NCBI GenBank assembly: GCA_017651785.1 | Contig: JAGCCD010000108.1 | Span: 1 to 5,412 of the forward strand | Reading direction: 5' to 3' | From: Bacteroidales bacterium | GTDB taxonomy: Bacteria; Bacteroidota; Bacteroidia; Bacteroidales; UBA932 | Length of the DNA stretch: 5,412 bases | Part shown: piece by piece, positions 1-5,412 of the stretch | How positions within the stretch are numbered: position 1 is the first letter of the stretch | How the letters are laid out: every line of letters starts with the position of its first letter | Notes under the pieces: generated by a model | The model's input: the letters and a program-made list of their open reading frames with translations, nothing else | Databases searched by the model: none | Told to the model about the DNA's origin: nothing | Translations under genes and position numbers: made by a program

Positions 1-368
1 AGGAGTTGGGGGATGACGCCGGAATTTACGGTGAAGCCGGTGGAGAAGCACAGGGCTTCGTCCTTGCCCACGAAGGCGGCGAGCTCTTTTTCAAGCTGGA
101 CATGAATGTCCAGGGTGCCGTTCAGGAAACGGGAACCGGCGCAGCCGGAACCGTATTGTTTCAGGGCCTTGACGCCTGCCTCGATGACGCGTTCGTCGCC
201 GGTGAGGCCCGTATAGGCGTTGGAACCGAACATAAGGACCTTGTGTCCTTCCATCTCCACTTCCGTACCCTGTTTGCTCTCTATTTCACGAAAATAGGGG
301 TATACCCCTTTTTCCATCATTTTTTGCGGCAGGTCGTATTTGGCCAGCCTTGCATGTAATAAACCCAT
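1..368 (-). CDS. spt: Serine palmitoyltransferase, N-terminal 122 residues (3' end off the left edge)
   Basis: This is the N-terminal part of a PLP-dependent alpha-oxoamine synthase. In Bacteroidota this enzyme condenses L-serine with a long-chain acyl-CoA (palmitoyl-CoA) to give 3-ketodihydrosphingosine, the first committed step of sphingolipid synthesis; bacterial forms are soluble homodimers in the cytosol. The translation begins MGLLHARLAKYDLPQK. It carries the family blocks FGSNAYTGLTGDERV (residues 47-61), YGSGCAGSRFLNGT (72-85), the H-x-x-L-E segment (89-93) and CFSTGFTVNSG (107-117). The PLP lysine and the ring-stacking His lie beyond the window edge. The start is the first ATG after an in-frame TAA (minus strand, 386-384), and the MGLL beginning matches what I recall of Bacteroides Spt. 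Related enzymes with the same fold are Kbl (2-amino-3-ketobutyrate CoA ligase) and BioF. The GVYPYFREIES and EVEMEGHKVLMFGSNAY segments favour Spt. The gene is divergent from glnS, with 83 nt between the start codons. Confidence 0.88.
   Translation of the reverse strand, partial: MGLLHARLAKYDLPQKMMEKGVYPYFREIESKQGTEVEMEGHKVLMFGSNAYTGLTGDERVIEAGVKALKQYGSGCAGSRFLNGTLDIHVQLEKELAAFVGKDEALCFSTGFTVNSGVIPQL
292..313. repeat. Palindrome inside the 5' part of spt
   Basis: AGGGGTATACCCCT (296-309) is a perfect 14-bp palindrome. Past one mismatched pair (295/310), three more pairs match (292-294 with 311-313), giving a 22-bp near-perfect dyad. It lies about 55-77 nt into spt and encodes the family-conserved GVYPYF. 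It may be a chance result of codon choice over a conserved peptide; a protein-binding site or RNA structure is possible but unproven. Confidence 0.4.
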
Positions 369-394
369 AGGTCTGTTTCGTTTTTAGTACGATG

Positions 395-402
395 CGAAGT
401 TA
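395..402 (-). promoter_or_regulatory. Possible -7 element of the spt promoter
   Basis: On the minus strand this reads TAACTTCG, seven of eight positions matching the Bacteroidota -7 consensus TAnnTTTG. It lies 26 nt upstream of the spt start codon, a reasonable distance for a short leader. No TTTG-like -33 box is visible at the usual 19-21 nt further upstream, where the sequence is only AT-rich, so the call is weak. It overlaps the possible -33 box of the opposing glnS promoter. Confidence 0.35.
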
Positions 403-431
403 GTAAAAATAATTTAAAATCCGTATCTTTG
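400..431 (+). promoter_or_regulatory. Bacteroidota-type promoter for glnS and the downstream genes
   Basis: TATCTTTG at 424-431 is a full match to the Bacteroidota primary-sigma -7 consensus TAnnTTTG. A weak -33 candidate, TTAG, sits at 400-403, leaving a 20-nt spacer within the usual 19-21 nt. The surrounding stretch is AT-rich in an otherwise GC-rich window. Transcription would be expected to start a few bases after 431, giving a leader of only about 12-18 nt before the glnS ATG. The lack of a Shine-Dalgarno sequence in the leader is normal for this phylum. This is the only strong promoter-like site seen on the plus strand, and it probably drives all four genes to its right. Confidence 0.65.
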
Positions 432-451
432 CGGTCTATAATGGTACTGCC

Positions 452-2101
452 ATGGAAGAACGCAAACTGAATTTTCTGGAAGAAATCATCGAATCCGACC
501 TCGCTACCGGCAAGGTGCCGTCCATCCTGACCCGCTTCCCGCCGGAGCCCAACGGCTACCTGAACCTCGGACACGCCAAGTCCCTGTGCATCAACTTCGG
601 CCTGGCGCAGAAGTACGGCGGCAAGACCAACCTCCGCTACGACGACACCAACCCCACCAAGGAAGACACAGAGTACGTGGATTCCATCAAGGAAGACATC
701 CAGTGGCTCGGTTTCCAGTGGGAGAAGGAGCTGTACGCATCAGACTACTTCCCCCAGTTGTACGAGTGGGCGGAGCAGCTCATCAAGCGCGGCCTCGCCT
801 ATGTTGACGACCAGACCCAGGAAGAGATCTCCAAGGGCCGCGGCACCGTAGAGACTCCGGGAACCGAGAGCCCCTGGCGTGGCCGCAGCGTAGAAGAGAA
901 CCTTCAGCTCTTCCGCGATATGAGGGACGGCAAGTATGCCGACGGAGAAAAGGTGCTCCGCGCCAAGATAGACATGGCCCACCCCAATATGTTCTTCCGC
1001 GACCCCATCCTGTACCGCATCAAGCACGCCCATCATCACCGTACCGGAGACAAGTGGTGCATCTACCCGATGTACGACTTCACCCACGGACAGTGCGACT
1101 CAATAGAGCACATCACCCATTCCATATGCACGCTTGAATTCGACGTACACCGTCCCCTTTACGACTGGTTCATCGAGACTCTGGGCATCTATCCCAGCCA
1201 TCAGTACGAATTCGCCCGCCTCAACCTCACCTACACGCTCATGAGCAAGCGCAAGCTGCTGGAGCTCGTGCAGAAAGGCCTGGTGAGCGGCTGGGACGAC
1301 CCCCGGATGCCCACCCTGTGCGGAGTGCGCCGCCGCGGCTACACCCCCGAAGGCCTCAAGCTCTTCTGCGACAAGATAGGCGTGAGCAAGCGCGACCAGC
1401 TTATGGACATCCAGCTCCTTGAGTGGTGCGTTCGCCAGGACCTCAATGCCCGCGCCAACCGCTACATGGTGGTGCAAGACCCCGTCAAGCTCACAATCGT
1501 GAATTATCCCGAGGGTCAGGTAGAGTGGTTCGACTGTCCGCTCAATCCCGCAGATCCCGAGGGTCCGTCACGCAAGGTGCCCTTCTCGAGGGACATATAC
1601 ATCGAGCGCGCCGACTTTATGGAAGACGCTCCCAAGAAGTTCTTCCGCCTCAAGCCCGAGGGCGAAGTGCGCCTTAAGTACACCTATATCATCAAGTGCG
1701 AGGAGGTCGTAAAAGACGCAGACGGCAACATTGTGGAACTCAAGTGCACCTACGACCCTTCAACCCGTCCGGGTGCAGGGGAGTGGCGCAGCGTAAAAGG
1801 CACCATCCACTGGGTTAGCGCCGCTCACGCCAAGACCCTCGAGATCCGCAACTACGACCGTCTGTTCACGCTTGCAGACATGAGCCAGGTGCCCGAGGAC
1901 AAAGACTACAAGGACTTCCTGAATCCCGAATCCCTCGTTGTCGTGAGCGGCCTTGCAGAGCCCGCCCTTCTTGAGGACGCCTCCGGCATAGCCGTTCAGT
2001 TCGAGCGCACGGGTTATTACATCAAAGATCCCGACAGCACTCCCGAAAAGCCCGTCTTCAACAGGACCGCAACCCTCAAGGACTCCTACAAGCCCGAATA
2101 A
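452..2101 (+). CDS. glnS: Glutaminyl-tRNA synthetase (glutamine--tRNA ligase)
   Basis: This class I aminoacyl-tRNA synthetase charges tRNA-Gln with glutamine at the cost of ATP in the cytosol. Residues 27-50 hold the nucleotide-binding block with RFPPEPNGYLNLGHAKS. The HIGH signature reads N38-L-G-H41, so the usual first His is Asn. YDDTNPTKED (63-72) is the GlnRS-type acceptor and active-site segment, unlike the FEDTD of bacterial GluRS. YPMYDFTHGQCDSIEHITHS (205-224) is another conserved catalytic-domain block. The KMSKS loop is MSKRK (264-268). The region from about 340 to 549 is the beta-barrel anticodon-binding half, ending in the typical FERTGYYIKDPDS. The length of 549 aa is close to the E. 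coli enzyme, and there is no YqeY-like C-terminal extension. ATG 452 is the first in-frame start after a TAA at 410-412. The stop codon abuts the next gene's ATG. Of 29 Ile codons, 22 are ATC, consistent with a highly expressed gene. Confidence 0.97.
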   Translation: MEERKLNFLEEIIESDLATGKVPSILTRFPPEPNGYLNLGHAKSLCINFGLAQKYGGKTNLRYDDTNPTKEDTEYVDSIKEDIQWLGFQWEKELYASDYFPQLYEWAEQLIKRGLAYVDDQTQEEISKGRGTVETPGTESPWRGRSVEENLQLFRDMRDGKYADGEKVLRAKIDMAHPNMFFRDPILYRIKHAHHHRTGDKWCIYPMYDFTHGQCDSIEHITHSICTLEFDVHRPLYDWFIETLGIYPSHQYEFARLNLTYTLMSKRKLLELVQKGLVSGWDDPRMPTLCGVRRRGYTPEGLKLFCDKIGVSKRDQLMDIQLLEWCVRQDLNARANRYMVVQDPVKLTIVNYPEGQVEWFDCPLNPADPEGPSRKVPFSRDIYIERADFMEDAPKKFFRLKPEGEVRLKYTYIIKCEEVVKDADGNIVELKCTYDPSTRPGAGEWRSVKGTIHWVSAAHAKTLEIRNYDRLFTLADMSQVPEDKDYKDFLNPESLVVVSGLAEPALLEDASGIAVQFERTGYYIKDPDSTPEKPVFNRTATLKDSYKPE

Positions 2102-3550
2102 ATGCACGATTTCGTCGTATCCATGATGCTTCTTGGCGCACTTTCTTCCGGAGGGTCGCTCCCGTTTTGGGCGGTGTCCAATTCGGGAGGCATCATGCCC
2201 TGCGACGACGGTGCTTTGGGCGTTATCCAGGCATACAAGCCTTTTGACGAAAGCAAGTCCTTCCAGTGGCGCGCGGGAACCTCTCTCGCCGCCTCCTGGA
2301 GCGCGGAGGGAATACACCCCATGGTTGATGAACTCTACGCCGGAGCCCGCTGGAAGGTCCTGAGGGCCGATATCGGCATGCGCCGCCGCACCCCTGATTT
2401 TCTGGGGGCAGACCCGGCTCTGGGTTCACTCTCCGTCACCGAGGGCCACCTGGTTCAGGGAAGCAACGCCCGCACCATGCCCGGAGTAGACCTGGTTCTT
2501 GAACCGCTGGCCGTGCCATTCACAGGTAAGCACCTCACCATCAGCGGGCATTGGGGAGACTACAAAACCATAGACGACCGCTATGTGGCCGGCGCTCTGG
2601 TGCACCGTCTGCGCGCATACGTGAAGTACGACACTCACAAGCACTTCTATGTGCAGCTGGGACTGGACCATTATGCCCTCTGGGGCGGCACTACGCCGGA
2701 TCCAAAAAAGTCCCCGATGCCCATAACGCTCGAGAACTATTTCCGCATCTGCACGGGACGCAGCGCATCCGCCTCCGGGTCGGAGAGCGACAGGATGAAC
2801 GTCCTTGGAGACCACGGCGGCGCAGAGCAGCTCCGCCTGGGCTGGCGGGCAGATGCCTCCGAGTTCACCTTCCAGTGGGAGAAGCCCTACAGCGACAAAT
2901 CGGGCATGCGGTTCAACAACATCCCGGACGGAGTGTACACACTCTCCTGGAGCCGCAAAGACAAGGACGCGTGGATAACGGACGCCCTGGTTGAGTTCCA
3001 CTATACGATGTGGCAGTCCGGCACCATTCACGAGCAGGAGAAAGACGAGCACGGAAAGCAGATCAACTGGCACGAGAACAAGACCCTCAACATCTTCGGG
3101 CTCGACAATTACTTCAACAACGGAGAATACAAGTCCGGCTGGACCCATTTCGGCCGTATGATAGGCGCGCCCACGTTCCTTACCGGCACATCCTCCAGCG
3201 GCATTACTTCCATCAGGAACAACCGCTACAAGGCAGTGCACCTAGGCGTTTCGGGCAAACTCTTCCGAGTTGCCCCATACCGCCTGATGCTCACCTTCAG
3301 CGACAATTACGGTACGTACAGCAGCCCTTATATCGCTCCGTCTTCAGCCAAGTCCGGATGGAACTGGTGGGAGCCCAACAAGATAGACAAGGGCTACAAG
3401 CAGTTCTGCGCGGCATTCAACGGTTACGTGCCGCTGTATCTCGGCTGCCGCAGCGTGCTGGATGTAGTGTACGGCCTGTATGCAGATGCAGGACAAGCGT
3501 TGGAAAACAACTTCGGCGCAACTCTGGGAGTGCGCTTTTCAATCAGATAG
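2102..3550 (+). CDS. Wzi-like outer-membrane beta-barrel protein (capsule assembly Wzi family), copy 1
   Basis: The 482-aa protein resembles Bacteroidota members of the capsule-assembly Wzi family. The E. coli/Klebsiella Wzi is an outer-membrane barrel that anchors capsule polysaccharide; the substrate here is unknown. Residues 4-16 are a short hydrophobic export segment ending in ALSS, with no Cys, so not a lipoprotein. Next come PFWAVSNSGGIMP (21-33), VDELYAGARWKVLRADIGMRRR (75-96, alternating strand pattern), GSNARTMPG (120-128) and GDYKTIDDRYVAG (152-164). HFGRMIGAPTFLTG (349-362) and IRNNRYKAVHLGVSGK (371-386) are blocks I associate with this family. The C-terminus ATLGVRFSIR has the alternating hydrophobic pattern of a last barrel strand. 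The start is fixed because the in-frame glnS stop TAA lies directly before the ATG. The gene is complete, with no frameshift seen. A paralogue begins at 4751. The family call rests on remembered motifs, not a search; another OM barrel family is possible. Confidence 0.75.
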   Translation: MHDFVVSMMLLGALSSGGSLPFWAVSNSGGIMPCDDGALGVIQAYKPFDESKSFQWRAGTSLAASWSAEGIHPMVDELYAGARWKVLRADIGMRRRTPDFLGADPALGSLSVTEGHLVQGSNARTMPGVDLVLEPLAVPFTGKHLTISGHWGDYKTIDDRYVAGALVHRLRAYVKYDTHKHFYVQLGLDHYALWGGTTPDPKKSPMPITLENYFRICTGRSASASGSESDRMNVLGDHGGAEQLRLGWRADASEFTFQWEKPYSDKSGMRFNNIPDGVYTLSWSRKDKDAWITDALVEFHYTMWQSGTIHEQEKDEHGKQINWHENKTLNIFGLDNYFNNGEYKSGWTHFGRMIGAPTFLTGTSSSGITSIRNNRYKAVHLGVSGKLFRVAPYRLMLTFSDNYGTYSSPYIAPSSAKSGWNWWEPNKIDKGYKQFCAAFNGYVPLYLGCRSVLDVVYGLYADAGQALENNFGATLGVRFSIR

Positions 3551-3554
3551 TATT

Positions 3555-4751
3555 ATGGAACTTAGTCAGAGAGCCATAGCCTTCCCCAGTTCGCCAATTC
3601 GCAAGCTCGCCCCATATGCGGACGAGGCCAAGCGTAACGGCGTGCACGTTTATCAGCTGAACATAGGCCAGCCGGACATCAAAACCCCGCAATGCGCCAT
3701 AGACGCAGTACGCAACCTGGACCGTACGGTACTGGAATACAGCCCGTCCGACGGTTTCCTGTCCCTGCGGCGCAAGCTGGTGGGGTATTACGGCCGCTTC
3801 GGCATCAAGCTTTCGGAAGACGAGATAATAGTTACCACCGGCGGCTCGGAGGCGGTGTTGCTGGCCTTCCTTACCTGCATCAATCCAGGAGACGAACTCA
3901 TAGTACCCGAGCCTTTCTATGCCAACTACCGTTCGTTCGCCATTGCTGCAGGAGCAGAGGTAAAACCTGTTCCCACCAGCATAGAAGATGGCTTCCGTCT
4001 CCCTTCCGTTGAGGCCATAGAAGAGCAGATAACCCCCAGGAGCCGCGCAATCCTGATCTGCAATCCCAACAATCCTACAGGTTACGTTTACACCAAAGAA
4101 GAGATGCTGCGCCTGCGCGATATTGTGCGCCGCCACAACCTCTTCCTTTTCTGCGACGAGGTATACCGCGAGTTCACTTACACCGGCGAGCCGTATTTCA
4201 GTTCCCTGCACATGGAGGGAGTGGACGAGAACGTAGTCGTCATAGACTCGGTGTCTAAGCGCTATTCGGAGTGCGGCATCCGCATCGGCTGCATCTGCTC
4301 ACGTAACAGGGAGCTGCTTGCAGCAGTGATGAAGTTCTGCCAGGCGCGCCTGAGTCCTCCTCTCCTCGGCCAGATAGTGGCAGAGGCAAGCATAGACGTT
4401 CCCGCATCTTATCTGGAGGGAGTATACGACGAATATATAGACAGGCGCAACTTCCTCATACAGGGGCTCAACAGCATTCCCGGCGTATACAGCCCCATGC
4501 CTATGGGCGCCTTCTACACCGTAGCCGCGCTACCGGTAGACGATTCGGAGAAGTTCTGCCTGTGGTGCCTCAAGGAGTTCCGCCACAACGGCGCAACCGT
4601 AATGATGGCTCCCGCGTCCGGTTTCTACACAACTCCCGGAGCCGGAAGGAACCAGGTGCGCATAGCATACGTACTCAATAAAGAAGACATGGCCAAGGCG
4701 CTTGACTGCCTGCGCCACGCCCTTGAACAGTATCCCGGAAGAACCGTTTAA
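3555..4751 (+). CDS. Fold-type I PLP aminotransferase (class I/II, aspartate aminotransferase-like)
   Basis: This 398-aa cytosolic enzyme moves an amino group between an amino acid and a 2-oxo acid by way of PLP. Numbered from the ATG at 3555, visible elements are NIGQPD (36-41), EYSPSDGFLSLRR (61-73), and TTGGSEAV (94-101), which binds the PLP phosphate. NPNNPTGYVY (170-179) contains the PLP-binding Asn173. DEVY (201-204) has Asp201 for the pyridine nitrogen and Tyr204. SVSKRYSECGIRIG (232-245) has the Schiff-base Lys235 and Arg243 for the phosphate. R369 in VRIAY should bind the substrate carboxylate. All key residues are present, so it should be active. The open frame extends back to 3480, but that adds 25 residues inside the preceding barrel gene; ATG 3555, 4 nt after its stop, precedes the typical N-terminus. 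Aspartate is a plausible substrate, but members with this sequence type vary widely, so no gene symbol is given. Ile codons are mostly ATA (15 of 27), unlike glnS. Confidence 0.9.
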   Translation: MELSQRAIAFPSSPIRKLAPYADEAKRNGVHVYQLNIGQPDIKTPQCAIDAVRNLDRTVLEYSPSDGFLSLRRKLVGYYGRFGIKLSEDEIIVTTGGSEAVLLAFLTCINPGDELIVPEPFYANYRSFAIAAGAEVKPVPTSIEDGFRLPSVEAIEEQITPRSRAILICNPNNPTGYVYTKEEMLRLRDIVRRHNLFLFCDEVYREFTYTGEPYFSSLHMEGVDENVVVIDSVSKRYSECGIRIGCICSRNRELLAAVMKFCQARLSPPLLGQIVAEASIDVPASYLEGVYDEYIDRRNFLIQGLNSIPGVYSPMPMGAFYTVAALPVDDSEKFCLWCLKEFRHNGATVMMAPASGFYTTPGAGRNQVRIAYVLNKEDMAKALDCLRHALEQYPGRTV

Positions 4752-5412
4752 TGAACGACTGGATTGTCTCTCTGCTCCTCCTTGGAGCCCTTTCCTCGCA
4801 GGGCGGCGAAATGCCGTTCTGGGCCACCGCAAACAGTTTCGGCGTAATGCCGGACGGCAACGGCGGCCTGGCCCTGCTGCAGGTAGAGAAGGGCTTTGAC
4901 GAGAGCAAGACCTTCCAGTGGCGGGTTGGAGCCTCCGCCGGCATGCGGACAGACCCGGTAAAGTACAAAGACTTCCTGGTTGACGAGCTTTACGGTTCCC
5001 TGAGATGGAAGCAGCTGCGTCTGGATGCCGGCCTCCGGCACCCCGGCCGTGAGTTCATGGCCGCAGATACGCATCTTGGCTCACTCTCGCTTACGGGAGG
5101 CCACAGCATTGTCAGCGGCAATGCTCGGCCCATGCCCGGATACAGCATTAACGTTGAGCCTTGGAACGTTCCCTTCACCAATGGCCACCTGCAGTTCTGC
5201 GGCAGCTTCGGAGACTATTTTACAACGGGTCCCCGATATGTCACCGGCTCTATGGTGCACAATACCGGACTCTTCCTCAAGTGGAATATAGGCAAGCGCA
5301 TAACGCTCACGGGAGGGGCAGACAATTACACCGTCTGGGGCGGTAAGTCGCAGGACGGCCGGGTATTCCGTAAGTCCTTCGGCAACTACCTCCGGGTAAT
5401 CACAGGCATGTC
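4751..5412 (+). CDS. Wzi-like outer-membrane beta-barrel protein, copy 2 (3' end off the right edge)
   Basis: The first 220 residues of a paralogue of the protein at 2102-3550 are present, about 45% identical by eye with only small gaps. Shared blocks are the leader with VS and LLGALSS (6-16), PFWA..NS.G.MP (22-34), FDESK.FQWR (49-58), VDELY...RWK.LR.D.G.R (77-96), LGSLS.T.GH (109-118), NAR.MPG (124-130), VPFT..HL (140-147), GDY.T..RYV.G (154-166) and D.Y..WGG (191-198). The same inferred role applies: an exported outer-membrane barrel with unknown substrate. There is a hydrophobic N-terminal segment and no lipobox Cys. The ATG overlaps the aminotransferase stop by one base (TAATG), suggesting translational coupling. 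The frame reading back from it reaches TGA at 4724-4726 without another ATG, GTG or TTG, so the start is well fixed. The frame is open to the end of the window, so about half of the protein is missing. Confidence 0.75.
   Translation, partial: MNDWIVSLLLLGALSSQGGEMPFWATANSFGVMPDGNGGLALLQVEKGFDESKTFQWRVGASAGMRTDPVKYKDFLVDELYGSLRWKQLRLDAGLRHPGREFMAADTHLGSLSLTGGHSIVSGNARPMPGYSINVEPWNVPFTNGHLQFCGSFGDYFTTGPRYVTGSMVHNTGLFLKWNIGKRITLTGGADNYTVWGGKSQDGRVFRKSFGNYLRVITGM

Noticed and set aside
6..359. Plus-strand open frame of 117 codons at the left edge
   Set aside because: It is the antisense shadow of the minus-strand spt reading frame, which matches the serine palmitoyltransferase family throughout.
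1..368. Kbl (2-amino-3-ketobutyrate CoA ligase) or BioF instead of Spt
   Set aside because: They share the fold, but the N-terminal YDLPQK, GVYPYFREIES and FGSNAYTGLTGDERV segments are those I associate with Bacteroides serine palmitoyltransferase. The missing C-terminal two thirds leaves a small doubt.
452..2101. Glutamyl-tRNA synthetase instead of GlnRS
   Set aside because: DDTNPTKED, the MSKRK loop and the beta-barrel C-terminal half are the GlnRS type; bacterial GluRS has an FEDTD-like segment and an alpha-helical anticodon domain.
1760..2317. Minus-strand open frame (185 codons) spanning the glnS/barrel junction
   Set aside because: It is antisense to two supported genes and has no family resemblance.
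2426..3241. Long minus-strand open frame (271 codons) inside barrel copy 1
   Set aside because: It lies wholly within a well-supported plus-strand gene, shows no recognisable motif, and antisense frames are common in GC-rich coding DNA.
3480..3554. Longer aminotransferase start at 3480
   Set aside because: It would overlap the barrel gene by 71 nt and add a 25-residue stretch unlike family N-termini; ATG 3555, 4 nt after the preceding stop, fits better.
3543..4211. Minus-strand open frame (222 codons) across the aminotransferase
   Set aside because: The plus strand has all PLP-enzyme motifs here; the antisense translation shows no family features.
2102..5412. Mobile element, CRISPR array, toxin-antitoxin or defence module
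   Set aside because: No terminal repeats, target duplications, regularly spaced repeats, transposase, recombinase or small paired ORFs are visible; the similarity between 2102 and 4751 is protein-level paralogy.

Overview
The window looks like a piece of a GC-rich Bacteroidota genome, most likely of the order Bacteroidales. Three things point there. A divergently transcribed gene encodes a Bacteroides-type serine palmitoyltransferase. The only clear promoter carries a -7 element of the Bacteroidota type (TATCTTTG). None of the five start codons has a convincing Shine-Dalgarno sequence. Two Wzi-like outer-membrane barrel genes of a type common in that phylum fit the same picture. The genus cannot be fixed from this sequence.

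Layout, left to right. Positions 1-368 on the minus strand hold the 5' third of spt (serine palmitoyltransferase, sphingolipid synthesis), which runs off the left edge. Positions 369-451 are a short AT-rich divergent promoter region. From 452 to the right edge, four genes lie head to tail on the plus strand with almost no space between them: glnS (glutaminyl-tRNA synthetase, 452-2101), a complete Wzi-like outer-membrane protein (2102-3550), a fold-type I PLP aminotransferase (3555-4751), and a second, paralogous Wzi-like protein (4751-5412) cut by the right edge. The junctions are TAA directly followed by ATG, a 4-nt gap, and an overlapping TAATG. No terminator or promoter is evident between them, so they look like one operon read from the glnS promoter.

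Function. glnS is a housekeeping translation gene. The two Wzi-like proteins should be exported and form outer-membrane beta-barrels, by analogy with the capsule-attachment protein Wzi; no substrate can be read from the sequence. The aminotransferase is cytosolic and has every catalytic residue of its fold. Its substrate is uncertain (aspartate or another amino acid).

The most notable feature is the order barrel - aminotransferase - barrel: two copies of about 45% identity (by eye) flank a metabolic enzyme and are tightly packed behind a tRNA synthetase. Other points are an Asn in place of the first His of the GlnRS HIGH motif, a strong AUA-codon bias confined to the aminotransferase, basic-residue-free signal segments shared by both barrels, and a perfect 14-bp palindrome early in spt. 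I see no clear evidence of mobile elements, CRISPR arrays, RNA genes or a defence system.
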